Positions 1-10,840 of a stretch of 64,000 nt of DNA are shown here, in pieces. The position numbers were made by a program, and so were the translations under genes. Each line of letters starts with the position of its first letter. Position 1 is the stretch's first letter. The DNA is from Saussurea involucrata. Its lineage: Eukaryota; Streptophyta; Magnoliopsida; Asterales; Asteraceae. The DNA is taken from positions 248,484,422 to 248,548,421 of the forward strand of contig CM066321.1 in the NCBI GenBank assembly GCA_033807775.1, given 5' to 3'. The notes beneath the pieces were generated by a model. The model ran no database searches. It was not told where the DNA came from and was given only the letters and a program-made list of their open reading frames with translations.

Positions 1-507
1 GGATTATAGGTCTGTGAAAATGGGTTGTTCCTAGGGTTGGTTCCTATAACATTAATGTAATACCCCGGATAAGTTCGTTAGTTAAAATCTCCTTTCCGTT
101 AAATAAAGTTAACTTTAAAGTTAGATGTTTAGGGTATGTTTGGATAAATTATAAGTTTAGGGGTGTTTGGGTCATTATTGAGAAGTTCAAGGTCTATATG
201 GTAAGTATGGATAGATATTATCCCTTAAGCTATATCCAGATATTTTCATTTACAACAATTATCCAGATTTCAGTAGGTGTTGTGTGTGTGTGTGTTGAGA
301 GAGCAAGAAGGAGAAAAGAAGAAAGCTAGGGTTAAGGCTTCAATTGGATTGCTTGGAAACGATTTAAGGTATGTTCCCTGTGTATTTTGTGTTGGTAATT
401 GCTAGTAAGTAGTTCCTATCGGAGTAGAAACATCCCAAACACTTATGTTAATGATTCAGTCGATTTCTGGGTGAAAATGGGATAAACAGTCAGAGGTGTC
501 CGGATAA

Positions 508-735
508 TATGAAGGTATCCGGGTAGTTTCTTGGGTGGTGTCCGGGTAGATTATTGATAGTGTACGGATGATTTGTTTGAGAGTTTCCGGGTGATTTAGA
601 GTCCGGATGGCATCCGGATTCCTCGTGTTGTCCGGATTAGTCGTGCTGTCCGGATTACTGAGGTTGTCCGGAAAAGTCTTGTTGTCCGGAAAAGTGGTGT
701 TGTCTGGGTTGTTTGGGTTGTCCGGATAACTTGGC
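508..735. repeat. Cluster of TCCGGA words in the H LTR (second copy at 4598-4825)
   Basis: The palindromic hexamer TCCGGA, mostly as GTCCGGAT or GTCCGGAA, recurs at irregular 15-30 bp spacing, with TCCGGGT variants between. The part from about 620 to 735 reads as a loose tandem array of GTTGTCCGGA units. The same cluster lies at the matching place in the 3' LTR. Confidence 0.85.
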
Positions 736-1010
736 TGTTTGGGTAATTTTGAGGATAAAAGTTATGTAGATGTATCTAGAGTCCATAACCTGCTAGTAAG
801 TCTTATACATAAGTTGGTAAGGAGATATTTGTATGTAAATGGTTTCAGATTCGGAGGTATTTGGATAAAGGAACGGATAGCTCGGAGAAAGGTTTGGAAG
901 CATATTGCAAGCATTCAGGTGAGTTTTGCTTTAAAACGTTTTTGAACTGGAATACATATATATGTGTATATATATATGAGATGATTATGTGGTAGGAATA
1001 TGATTATGTG

Positions 1011-1019
1011 TATATAAAT
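1011..1019 (+). promoter_or_regulatory. Candidate TATA box of the H LTR
   Basis: TATATAAAT within an AT-rich segment of the LTR, upstream of the GC-rich repeat. Position and composition fit a core promoter, but nearby (TA)n runs make a chance match possible. Confidence 0.4.
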
Positions 1020-1087
1020 GACAATATGATGTAATGAGATATATATTGTATTTATATAAGCTTTGCACTACACGAGTGCACTTGTTA

Positions 1088-1207
1088 CCGGGTTCCGGTG
1101 TGCGGACCGGTGTGTAGCCGGGTTCCGGTGTGCGGACCGGTGAGTAGTCGGGTTCCGGTGTGCGGACCGACAGGTAGCCGGGTTCCGGTGAGCGGACCGG
1201 TTGTTGA
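1088..1207. repeat. 30-bp tandem repeat, four copies, in the H LTR (second copy at 5180-5299)
   Basis: Units start at 1088, 1118, 1148 and 1178. Each contains GGGTTCCGGTGTGCGGACCG, in which CCGGT and ACCGG are inverted repeats around a GTGCGG centre, so each unit can fold as a short hairpin. It lies about 70 bp downstream of the TATA-like sequence, where transcribed leader would be expected. Confidence 0.85.
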
Positions 1208-1668
1208 TTTATTAGTTGGCTTGCTACCAACTAATATGGCCATTTGTGGAGGAATAAGGTGAATGAGATGTACACGATGCACGAGTCTGGATTGGTATTT
1301 AAATACGTGTGGTATGTTTATATTTTACGAAAGGATTATCAAAGGTTTATCTAAACTATTTTGATACAAAGGATTTACATAAAAGGTTTTATAATGATTT
1401 TGGAAAGGACCGGGATTAACTCACTAGACCCGTTTGGTCTAACCCTCATTTTGTTTTCAAAAATATGTTTTCCAGGTTAAGGATCGGCAGGAGAGGATGA
1501 AGTGTAGGAAGCTTTTGATGGATGTTGATTAAGAAGCTTTTATATATTTTGTAATGTCGAGACTAATGAGACCGTACTTGGTTTGTTATGTAACTTTTGT
1601 TGAAAGTCAATGATATGTATGAATGTTATGTATTATGATGTATGTTATGGGATTTGGGTCGTTACAAA

Positions 1669-1680
1669 TGGTATCAGAGC
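1669..1680 (+). other. Primer binding site of H (initiator Met tRNA type)
   Basis: TGGTATCAGAGC lies two bases after the 5' LTR end. It is the standard complement of the 3' end of initiator methionine tRNA used to prime minus-strand synthesis. Confidence 0.93.
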
Positions 1681-1927
1681 CCTAGTTTAAGGGATTTAGG
1701 TATTGGTACCCGTACCTAGACTTAAACTGCATGTGAAGTAGGATGTCCTTGATATATTAGAACCTTGGGATGCTAAGTATAAAAGGTAGAAGGAACATCA
1801 TGTAAGGCAATTTCAGATTACACCTGGCCAGTGTAATTGTGATCTTACAGGTGCATGTTTGGACTGGGATACCTTATTATATGGGGTATGTGCTTATGTG
1901 TATATTAATCTTGTCTGAATCTACAGA

Positions 1928-3181
1928 ATGGCAAGCGGTACTAGAAATACGACTAGAGAGGGAGGAAGAAATCCTAATAGAACGAATCCAACAGTCGGGA
2001 CAAGGGAAAGAGGAAGAGAAAGAGGTAGGGGCAGAACCGGAGGTAGAGTTCAGGGGCAAGGTACGGAGTTTATTACAAGAAACGATCTGATGGCGGAGAT
2101 GGGAAGACTTCAAGCAAATATCCAGACTATGTTCGACCATGCTCGTCATACTGAAACACCAGATCCTAGTTTGGAAGACGAAATGCCCATTACACCTACG
2201 GTTATACCAGTGTCAAGAAGGTGTGATTACAAGATGTTCTTAAACTGTAGACCTCCAACTTACTTAGGAGATAGAGACCCAGTGAAGGCGATGATATGGT
2301 TAAAAGAAATAGAAGCCATCTTCAAGACCAGTAAGTGTGCGGATGAGGACAGAGTATTATACGGAACAGCGATGTTGAAAGCAGAAGCTCTGTACTGGTG
2401 GGAAGCTCACATTGATTCCACAAGGTCGGATGTATACTCTACTTTTACTTGGGACGAATTCACAACAACATTCAAAGGACAGTTTTGTTCTCAAGCAGCA
2501 GTTAGACAATTGGAAGAGGAGTTCATGAACCTACACCAGCGAAGTTTATCGGTTAGGGATTACACCGCTCTCTTTCTGGAGAAGTCTCGCTTTGCAGAGT
2601 ACTATGTTGCCACGGAGGCTCTAAAGATGGAAAGGTTTATTTTTGGATTAAATGCAGAAATTAGAAAGCTAGTGACTGCAAGAGGAACCGATACCTTCTC
2701 AGCCGCAGTGGATGCCGCGGAAAATGTGGAACAGGATAACCGGAGAGACGTTGGTGATAAGAGTGCTGGGAAAAGAAAACTGGAAGAAACGATGTACGAT
2801 TCAGAAGAATATGAATCCCCGAGGTCTGATAGTTATTCACCTTTCAGACCAGTTAAAAAACCATGTACAAAATGCAACCGTGTGCATCAAGGAAACTGTT
2901 ATGTGGATTCCCGAAGTTGTTACAAATGTGGAAAGACTGGTCACATAGTTAGAGACTGTCGGGTAACTCGATTATGTTTCGTTTGCAATTCCCAGGATCA
3001 TATTCAGGCAGATTGTCCGCAATGGAAAGCACAGCAGGGTAGTATGACGGTAAGACCAACGAGTGTTAGACCGGGAGAGGAACAAGGGCCTGAGGTACCG
3101 AAAGCAAAGGGTCGAGTTTTTCAGATGACGGAACAAGAGGTGGAAGAAAGTCCTGATGAGGTTACAGGTATATTTCTATAA
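1928..3181 (+). CDS. Gag capsid/nucleocapsid protein of element H (intact, 417 aa)
   Basis: Structural protein that packages retrotransposon RNA into cytoplasmic virus-like particles. The N-terminal 40 residues are rich in Arg and Gly. Residues about 75-270 form a retrotransposon gag capsid region with the family's FLNCRPPTYLGDRDP, ALYWWEAHI and FTTTFKGQF stretches. Three Cys/His knuckles follow: CTKCNRVHQGNC, CYKCGKTGHIVRDC and CFVCNSQDHIQADC (about residues 313-360). The tail VFQMTEQEVEESPDEVTG is the usual lead-in to protease. The ATG at 1928 is the first in this frame after the primer site. The frame is open throughout, fitting a young element. A decayed protease start follows directly, so gag once belonged to a gag-pol polyprotein. 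Confidence 0.9.
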   Translation: MASGTRNTTREGGRNPNRTNPTVGTRERGRERGRGRTGGRVQGQGTEFITRNDLMAEMGRLQANIQTMFDHARHTETPDPSLEDEMPITPTVIPVSRRCDYKMFLNCRPPTYLGDRDPVKAMIWLKEIEAIFKTSKCADEDRVLYGTAMLKAEALYWWEAHIDSTRSDVYSTFTWDEFTTTFKGQFCSQAAVRQLEEEFMNLHQRSLSVRDYTALFLEKSRFAEYYVATEALKMERFIFGLNAEIRKLVTARGTDTFSAAVDAAENVEQDNRRDVGDKSAGKRKLEETMYDSEEYESPRSDSYSPFRPVKKPCTKCNRVHQGNCYVDSRSCYKCGKTGHIVRDCRVTRLCFVCNSQDHIQADCPQWKAQQGSMTVRPTSVRPGEEQGPEVPKAKGRVFQMTEQEVEESPDEVTGIFL

Positions 3182-4131
3182 ACTCTATACGTGATAAGGT
3201 GTTATCTGACTTCGGTGCAAACCGATTCTTTTGTGTTTTCAATTTTATTATTTGTGTTAGAAAAATATTTGATAATTGTGTTAGAGATATAGAAGGGTGT
3301 GTTTAATTATTGTTGTTCTAATCTGTTAGTGTGGAATGTGATGGCTTGAGTGTAAAGAATAATAGCGGTATGTAGAACGTGATGAATTGTGTGTGGAAGG
3401 TAACGATAGTGCGTAAAGTCTTGACCTAGTCATGAAGGCGACATTTTAGTATGTTGTGTAGATTATACTTAATGTGATCGTTGACGCTATCAAGAAAGGT
3501 ATTGTTTAAATGTGTGGGGTAATGTGGATTAGATGGTGGCAGTTTATAATTAGTGAATGTGCGAGGTGTAGTAGTAATGAATTTCGTGAGATTAAGTGGT
3601 AGATTTGTGAGGATATGGGGTTAGTATAAGTGGAAACCTCTGCTCGGAATTTTGTTTGTAAGTTGTGTAGAGGTGCCAAAAGTATGTGGGGAGAGGTATG
3701 GATGTCTAGGCGGTGTGTAGTAGTGTTATTCAAGAATAAGAGAATGGAGTGGCAATAGATGGTTAGCTAAAGAATAGAGTATTACCGTTTGAGAAATGGA
3801 AAATGTGAAGTTATTTTGAGCATTGAGTGTGATTTCGGATTGACTCGATTAAGCTTCTGATATGAGGTATGGTGAAGTTGTTAGTAAAGTATAGTAGTTG
3901 TTGAAATTAGGTGCGTGCAATTGGTTTGGAGGCGAAAGAAAGCTAGCTTATAGGATCTGTTAAGAGTGAGTACCTTCTAGTGTGCTATCCTTGGAGAAAA
4001 CGTGTTTTATGTTGAGAAGAGAATGGGAGAAAGTAGTCGAATGTAATGATCAGAGTGAAGGACCATTGGATAGGACATGATAGTAGTTACCCTCGTTTAT
4101 TGCTTAACCGAATTCTGGGACGGAATTCTTT
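3182..4131 (+). other. Protease stub and non-coding interior of H
   Basis: Just after the gag stop, 3190-3240 can still be read as the active-site region of an aspartic protease (a degraded D-S-G-A-N-R-S-F pattern, the first Gly no longer in place). The remaining 900 bp have no long open frame and no recognisable RT, RNase H or integrase sequence. Pol was lost by deletion. Nothing else recognisable. Confidence 0.65.
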
Positions 4132-4132
4132 T

Positions 4133-4142
4133 AAGGGGGAGA
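4133..4142 (+). other. Polypurine tract of H
   Basis: AAGGGGGAGA ends three bases before the 3' LTR and would prime plus-strand DNA synthesis. Confidence 0.85.
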
Positions 4143-4145
4143 TAA

Positions 4146-5758
4146 TGTAATACCCCGGATAAGTTTGTTAGTTAAAATCTCCTTTCCGTTAAATAAAGTT
4201 AACTTTAAAGTTAGATGTTTAGGGTATGTTTGGATAAATTATAAGTTTAGGGGTGTTTGGGTCATTATTGAGAAGTTCAAGGTCTATATGGTAAGTATGG
4301 ATAGATATTATCCCTTAAGCTATATCCAGATATTTTCATTTACAACAATTATCCAGATTTCAGTAGGTGTTGTGTGTGTGTGTGTTGAGAGAGCAAGAAG
4401 GAGAAAAGAAGAAAGCTAGGGTTAAGGCTTCAATTGGATTGCTTGGAAACGATTTAAGGTATGTTCCCTGTGTATTTTGTGTTGGTAATTGCTAGTAAGT
4501 AGTTCCTATCGAAGTAGAAACATCCCAAACACTTCTGTTAATGATTCAGTCGATTTCTGGGTGAAAATGGGATAAACAGTCAGAGGTGTCCGGATAATAT
4601 GAAGGTATCCGGGTAGTTTCTTGGGTGGTGTCCGGGTAGATTATTGATAGTGTCCAGATGATTTGTTTGAGAGTTTCCGGGTGATTTAGAGTTCGGATGG
4701 CATCCGGATTCCTCGTGTTGTCCGGATTAGTCGTGCTGTCCGGATTACTGAGGTTGTCCGGAAAAGTCTTGTTGTCCGGAAAAGTGGTGTTGTCCGGGTT
4801 GTTTGGGTTGTCCGGATAACTTGGCTGTTTGGGTAATTTTGAGGATAAAAGTTATGTAGATGTATCTAGAGTCCATAACCTGCTAGTAAGTCTTATACAT
4901 AAGTTGGTAAGGAGATATTTGTATGTAAATGGTTTCAGATTCGGAGGTATTTGGATAAAGGAACGGATAGCTCGGAGAAAGGTTTGGAAGCATATTGCAA
5001 GCATTCAGGTGAGTTTTGCTTTAAAACGTTTTTGAACTGGAATACATATATATGTGTATATATATATATGAGATGATTATGTGGTAGGAATATGATTATG
5101 TGTATATAAATGACAATATGATGTAATGAGATATATATTGTATTTATATAAGCTTTGCACTACACGAGTGCACTTGTTACCGGGTTCCGGTGTGCGGACC
5201 GGTGTGTAGCCGGGTTCCGGTGTGCGGACCGGTGAGTAGTCGGGTTCCGGTGTGCGGACCGACAGGTAGCCGGGTTCCGGTGAGCGGACCGGTTGTTGAT
5301 TTATTAGTTGGCTTGCTACCAACTAATATGGCCATTTGTGGAGGAATAAGGTGAATGAGATGTACACGATGCACTAGTCTGGATTGGTATTTAAATACGT
5401 GTGGTATGTTTATATTTTACGAAAGGATTATCAAAGGTTTATCTAAACTATTTTGATACAAAGGATTTACATAAAAGGTTTTATAATGATTTTGGAAAGG
5501 ACCGGGATTAACTCACTAGACCCGTTTGGTCTAACCCTCATTTTGTTTTCAAAAATATGTTTTCCAGGTTAAGGATCGGCAGGAGAGGATGAAGTGTAGG
5601 AAGCTTTTGATGGATGTTGATTAAGAAGCTTTTATATATTTTGTAATGTCGAGACTAATGAGACCGTACTTGGTTTGTTATGTAACTTTCGTTGAAAGTC
5701 AATGATATGTATGAATGTTATGTATTATGATGTATGTTATGGGATTTGGGTCGTTACA
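4146..5758 (+). repeat. 3' LTR of element H
   Basis: 1613 bp, collinear with 56-1666. The only length change seen is one extra TA unit in the AT-rich stretch near 5060. Followed by the ATTAA duplication (5759-5763). Confidence 0.95.
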
Positions 5759-5763
5759 ATTAA

Positions 5764-6660
5764 CGGCTTCGGGATTTGCAGGACAAAAGTCAAAGACACG
5801 TTCCTCTCCACAAAGGGAACAGTTCTCAGGGAGTTGTGGAGGGGCCACTGCCGAATTGACCTGTCCTCTATTTTGATTTAAAACCAGTTTAGTTAAGGCT
5901 ACCAATTGTGCATTCATGGTTTTATGTGCTTCTGAGTCAATGGTATTGGTGTTTGGTATGGTTGCCCTAGGATTTGACCATTCGGTGTTGTTGTTGGACA
6001 CTTTCTCTAAGATTCGATACCCTTCATTGTAGGTTTTACCTGTGAAAGCTCCACCTGCTGTTGTAAAAGGTCTCCAGTTGGATGCAATGTGGGATGTCGT
6101 GGTGTGGGCACTTTCGTAACAGTTCTTTAAAACGTTCCCAAGCATCCAAAACAGCCTCATCTTCGCCTTGCTGAAACAAAACAATATCATTTCGAAACTT
6201 TACATTCCTTGTCGGAGGAAAGTATTTTTGTAAAAAAAAATCAGCAAGTTCTTTCCATGTGGTTATCGAATTAGGTTTTTGAGAATTTAGCCGAGCTTTC
6301 GCCCTATCCCTTAACGTAAAAGGGAAGAGTTTCAGCCTTAAGGCTTCATCAGTCACTCCTTGTAGTTGAAAAGAATCAGTCATTTCCACAAAAGATTTTA
6401 AGTGCGAGTGTGGATCCTCAGACTGTAATCCTCCAAATTGACCCATGGCTTGGATCATTTGAAACATCACTGGTTTGAGTTCAAAGTGTTGTGCAATAAT
6501 GTTGGGCCTTAGAATCCTGGAGATTAAATCACTAATTCCTGGAGTAGCATAGTCCCGTATTTTTCGATCTTTGCAACAGCAATCGTCACTGTGGTTTCCA
6601 CTAGCGGTGGGTTGATGGGTACTTCACCTCCCGCACCTTCCATATTTACAGTGGGGTTCA
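5764..6660 (-). pseudogene. Decayed gag of element G (Athila/Tat-type)
   Basis: Read right to left, this encodes a retrotransposon gag domain with the family's GGLQSEDPHSHLKSF, KLFPFTLRDRAKARL and FLQKYFPPTRN stretches. It then continues through TAGGAFTGKTYNEGYRILEKV to a knuckle-like CSLCGEERVFDFCPANPE. A frameshift or short deletion near 6060-6110 breaks the frame between the capsid part and the TAGGAF part. The knuckle has Arg where the expected His should be. The frame runs on into bases 1-55 beyond element H. Capsid protein of a Ty3/gypsy element, no longer functional. Confidence 0.85.
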
Positions 6661-6839
6661 CAGGGGGTTGTCGATTTGTATTTTTATATTTACGTCTTCT
6701 TCGAAAGGTTTTTTATTTCAAGATCGATTGGTAACAGTGGTTCGTGTTTTTGCCTTGGCATGCAAAACGAAAAGCTTAGAAAAACGAGTTACTTGGGCTC
6801 GAATAAAAACTAATGTCTTGAGATTTAAAATCACGCCAG

Positions 6840-6857
6840 TCCCCGGCAACGGCGCAA
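6840..6857 (-). other. Primer binding site of G (tRNA-Asp type)
   Basis: On the plus strand TCCCCGGCAACGGCGCAA, one mismatch from the 3' end of plant tRNA-Asp as I know it (TCCCCGGCAACGGCGCCA), a primer used by Athila/Tat elements. Six bases (AGTTTT, minus strand) separate it from the LTR, the same spacer as in element F. Confidence 0.8.
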
Positions 6858-6863
6858 AAAACT

Positions 6864-8485
6864 TGGTACGAGCGAAATATGTGTTAATCGCAGTGGGATG
6901 CAAATTGTCCACAGTGGGAAGCGCAAGTGTACACTGGCCACTATGATCGTCACAACAAGTAATAAGTGGTAAAATACCAGAATCGTATCCACAGGGACTG
7001 GGCAATCAAGACACTATGGTTCTCATGAGCTTCCTTTTACAAGTTTCAATTAGAGAGGAAGCAATAAGTTGGTTGGTTTGGTGAAATATTAATTTTAACG
7101 AGTTACTTAAGTTTAAAAGAAGGAATGTAGGTTTAGATTTTCCCCATATTTTATATTAAATACTTGATCTTGAATAGTGCTCACTGCCCATGTGCGGAGT
7201 GGGCACTCCGCTAGGAAAGCCCGGTTACACTAATACTCACACCTCTTAGTTAAAATCCCATATTTTTAGTCTTTATTGTTTTGTCAATGGTAATCTCAGA
7301 ATGAACCTTTTCAGGTTTCGATGGAATGTGTATAGACAAATACTCTAAGTGTTTTTAAGTACACAAACTAGCTTTCCTACTACTCCAGTGGGTTGAGATT
7401 ATCTCACTGTGCAGACCCAACTCTCATTGGTGTCATAAGAATTCGTTCGAATCCCCTAGCATCGTCCAAGCTCGTGTCACTACGTTCTACTCATTTCTGA
7501 GTTGAGAACTAGACTTTAGACACTCTCAAGTGATCGGCTTGTTCGCACCATTGGGCAATAATCGAGTAATGGATGACTAAAACAATAAATATTCAAAATA
7601 TGAAGACTACTCAAGCATTTGTCATAAAATTTGGGTACTTCTCCTTACTACATCCCAAAGGATGCTTAGCTCATATTTAAAGAAGCGAAGAAAATAAAAG
7701 ATGATAAGTTGCAAGGAAACATACTAAAATACAAACTTTGATTAAAAACCGCAGTGGGCACTGCGGGAACAGCACAGCTACAGAATAGTAAATTGCTTCA
7801 AAGTAAATGCTACACTAGGAACTTAATGCAGAAATTGAAGACTAAATTCAGAGAATACTAGAGCTAAACTAAAGAACTAAATGCACTAAATGTGAAGTGG
7901 TTGTTGTGAAATGAATGCACCAAGTCCTCTTAACATACTTAAAGGAAAAGGTGGATAATACAAAAGTGAGAAAATTACCTAAAGGTTAAGGCCAAAAGTG
8001 GAAGACTTGAATATATTTTCATTAAGCAAGACTTTCCTCCAAGAGTTTGTAGGTAAAATCCCATGGTTACTTCACCTTTTCCAAATAGCTACTTTAAGTA
8101 CACCTTGGTTTCATTAAAATAATTCCATTGTCATTCTTTTAGGGAGCATGCTCATTTTGCTTTTCCACCCATGCTTTGCCTGCTGAATTCGATGCTTCTA
8201 ACCCCAGAATTGGCTCCAAAGTTGACTTTTGAAATACTTTCATTTATTTGTCCTCTTCTTGGCTCGTTAGTGGGCACCGGAGTGGGCACTCCCAAAGTCA
8301 CTGCAGATTTTACGTGAAAGTGCAGCAAAAACCTACTAAATGGTTTATAAAAACTGTAATTTACTCTTTTTGCTCAATTTTGGGAATAAGACCAAGAATG
8401 GGTGATTTAAGAAACAAAATGGCTAAAATTTGACAAAATAAGATCAAAATAAAAGGAAATAATAACTCTAAAAATAAAGTTATCA
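6864..8485 (-). repeat. 5' LTR of element G
   Basis: On the minus strand it starts TGATAACTTT at 8485 and ends ACCA at 6864, next to the primer site; 1622 bp. The word GTGGGCACT and relatives (AGTGGG, CACTGCCCA) recur at about 6893, 6917, 7165-7210, 7387, 7750 and 8268-8290, often as near-palindromes. No coding content is supported. Confidence 0.75.
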
Positions 8486-9825
8486 ATATACTTCCTTCTC
8501 TAATTCATCGTTCAAGAATGCGGTTTTGACATCCATTTGGTAAATTACGAGTTTATTAATGGAAGCTAAGGAAATCAAAATTCTAATGGTTGACGTCCAT
8601 GCTACAGGGGCATATGTGTCAAAATAATGTAGTCCTTCTTTTTGTGTAAAGCCCTTAGCTACTAATCGGGCTCTAATCTTTTCAATGCTACCATCAACTC
8701 TTCATTTTCTTTTGAAAATCCATTTATTCTTGATGGCCTTTGAACCAGGGGGTAGGTCAACCAAGTATTATTACCTATGATGGAATCCATCTCATCATTG
8801 ATTGCGTCTTTTCCAAAAAGATGCATCATGAGAAATCATTACTTCTGCAAATCTACGTGGTTCATCATCCAAGTTATAAATGATTAGATAATTCTTTCAT
8901 CGAACCATGCCGATCACCTTCAACTAAGTACATTCCAAAGTCGGGTCTAACGGTTCTTGCTCTTCGTTGACGTTTACTTCTTCTAGGTTCAATTGCTTGA
9001 TGACTCGTAGAATCATCATCTTCCCATTCATCATTAACGTGAATCTTTGTAGACACGATTTCCTTAGAAATCTCATATGCCTTTGGGATGATTTTGAACC
9101 CGTTGTTCGTCAAAATGAGCATCTCTAGATTCTATGATGGTGTTAATGGAAATTTGATCATTTTGCTCAACCATCACGAATCTATAAGCCTTGCTATTTT
9201 GGGCATATCCCAAAAAAATTCAGTCAATACTTTTGTCTCTTAACTTTCTTTTCTTTGATTCAGGAAGTTTTACAATCGCTCGACATCCCTAAATCCGAAG
9301 ATAATCTAGCTTAGGTGTTCGTTGATTCCATAACTCATAAGGGGTCTTTTGACTTCTCATACTTGGTACTATATTAAGTATGTAGCAAGATGTAAGTAAT
9401 GCTTCTCCCTAAAATTCAAAACTTAATCCGGAATATGACATCATGGAATTCACCATTTCCATCAAGGTATGGTTCTTTCTTAACGCAATTCCATTTTGTT
9501 GCGGTGTATACAGAGCCATCACTTCGTGAATAATTTCCGTAGACTCAAAATATCTAGGGTTATAATGTTCACCACCCCTATCTGTTCTTGAACACTTTAT
9601 CTTTGTTTCACATTTAAGTTTTACTTCATTTTTGTAGATCTTAAATTTTTCAAGGACTTCATCTTTTGAGTGTAAAAGATATACATAGCAATATCGTGAG
9701 TAGTCATCGATAAAAGTGGCAAAATACTTTTTACCACCAAGAGAGGGAGTAGCATGTAAGTCACATATGTCACTGTGCACTAAGTCTAAGGTTTTTGAAG
9801 ATCTTTGAACTTGAGGGAATGGTTG
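8486..9825 (-). pseudogene. Integrase and start of reverse transcriptase of Copia element E (decayed)
   Basis: 9825-9409 encodes the integrase core: LVHSDICDL (first Asp), GGKKYFATFIDDYSRYCYVY, KCSRTDRGGEH (second Asp) and YTPQQNGIALRKNHTL. The third catalytic residue is lost, because the family has Glu where this reads Leu (GIALRKN). After a poorly conserved linker (RRSKRQRRARTVRPDFG, about 8940-8995), 8490-8720 encodes the start of RT, up to YQMDVKTAFLNDELEKEVY. Several frameshifts and stops interrupt it. The RT is cut at 8485/8486 by the G LTR; at the other end 9825 joins 47293 in frame once D is removed. Confidence 0.85.
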
Positions 9826-10437
9826 TGTTGGAAGAAGAAGATTTACCAAACATAAACATGCAGAAGCTTATAACATAAAAAAATGAACTTCTTCTTCTAA
9901 TAGAGGATCCATTGTACAAGTAATATAGCAACTAGAAAAGGGATGAAGTTAGAAGTAAAATCATACCCTTGAAGACTTTGGATGATTCAAAGGAGCATCC
10001 CTCTATCAAGTGCACACCCAAATCTCCAAGTTCTTTTGCAAGATTTATCCTTTTCTCCAAAGCTTTTATGAAAGAAAACTATTGTCTTTCTCTAGCATTT
10101 AACACACACACACACACACTTGTGTATGTTTTGGCCGAAAGGTTAAGGGAGAGAGAGAGGAGGAATCGGCTCTTCTCTTAAAAATCATAAAAGAGGTGGA
10201 GTGTAGTCATAAATATAATTTATGACACATTGCTTTTGTGACTTACAAGCAATCTTCTATTTACAAAATTGATTCCTCCTTTTTCCTCTAGTTTCTAGTT
10301 AAACCATCATTTATGATGTTTAACAAACTTTCCCCTTAATCATATAATTCTTGCAATTTTAGTTTGGACTTTGTGTGCGACCGAATAGGATAATGCCAAT
10401 AATTAATTATTTTGTGTCAACGGGCCTATCTCCAACA
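9826..10437 (-). repeat. 3' LTR of element D
   Basis: 612 bp, matching 46678-47287. Differences are scattered substitutions, a missing ACA trinucleotide near 9867 and (CA)n length near 10100. Confidence 0.93.
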
Positions 10438-10840
10438 GACTCCCACTTGCACTTGACACAATAACTATAAAGTGGACTAGGCGTGTCCTCTAGGACACTA
10501 TTTCTGTAATCAAAACCCGGAGGTATGAAACAGTCCTATAGGCAAGTGATCAATTATCCTTTTGTTCTAGATATCCGTATGAACGCGAGACATGGTATAG
10601 TGTCAATCTCCAGTTCGTTCAATATTATGTTTCTCAATAGAGATTTGTGGTGACCTAAAGTAGACTGCAAAATTGATCCAATATCAATTTAGTCTTAGTA
10701 TGGCCATACATTTATGTGTCAACACCAAGAATATACTATGATCTCAACATAATAATCATCATATCATTTTCAAATGTAGACTGTTTAAGTTCTAAAGTTT
10801 CAAATCAACTAAAATACAGTCAAGCTAAATCGCTAACAAC
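10438..10840 (-). other. 3' non-coding region and polypurine tract of D
   Basis: On the minus strand GCAAGTGGGAGTC directly precedes the 3' LTR (10438-10450), a typical Copia polypurine tract. The other roughly 390 bp after the RNase H stop codon show nothing recognisable. Confidence 0.75.

Larger units (their letters stand above)
56..1666 (+). repeat. 5' LTR of element H
   Basis: 1611 bp, TG to CA. It contains a cluster of TCCGGA words (508-735), an AT-rich stretch with a TATA-like TATATAAAT at 1011-1019, and a four-copy 30-bp GC-rich tandem repeat (1088-1207). Short open frames in it, including a PGYTPVRTPE-type repeat on the minus strand, are by-products of the repeats and are not treated as genes. 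Confidence 0.95.
56..5758 (+). mobile_element. Element H: gag-only Ty3/gypsy LTR retrotransposon, complete, with TSD ATTAA
   Basis: Two near-identical LTRs (56-1666 and 4146-5758) begin TGTAATACCCC and end GTTACA, flanked by the exact 5-bp duplication ATTAA (51-55 and 5759-5763). Inside are an initiator-Met-tRNA primer binding site, one intact gag ORF, a decayed start of protease and a purine tract. Reverse transcriptase, RNase H and integrase are absent, so the element is non-autonomous. By eye the LTRs differ at about 10 positions plus one AT-repeat unit (about 0.6%), so insertion was recent. The gag layout (three Cys/His knuckles, then a FQMTEQE-like linker into protease) resembles Tekay/Del chromoviruses; the clade call is an inference. 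Confidence 0.95.
1..8485 (-). mobile_element. Element G: Ty3/gypsy (Athila/Tat-type) retrotransposon, 5' part only, split by element H
   Basis: Minus-strand element made of a 5' LTR (6864-8485), a tRNA-Asp-type primer binding site (6840-6857) and a decayed gag (5764 to about 6660). It continues in bases 1-55, on the far side of element H. Joining 1-50 to 5759 onwards (removing H and one ATTAA copy) restores the gag reading frame across the junction, so H landed in G. G's other end lies left of the window. At 8485/8486 it abuts the reverse transcriptase of Copia element E, so G inserted into E; its target duplication cannot be checked here. Confidence 0.85.

Noticed and set aside
985..1230. 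Minus-strand ORF with PEPGYTPVRT repeats (also at 5077-5322)
   Set aside because: Produced by the non-coding 30-bp LTR repeat; no start context or relatives recognised.
1669..1680. tRNA gene suggested by TGGTATCAGAGC (also at 14149, 16731, 23131 and 46661)
   Set aside because: Only the tRNA-complementary primer site is present, next to LTR ends; no cloverleaf.
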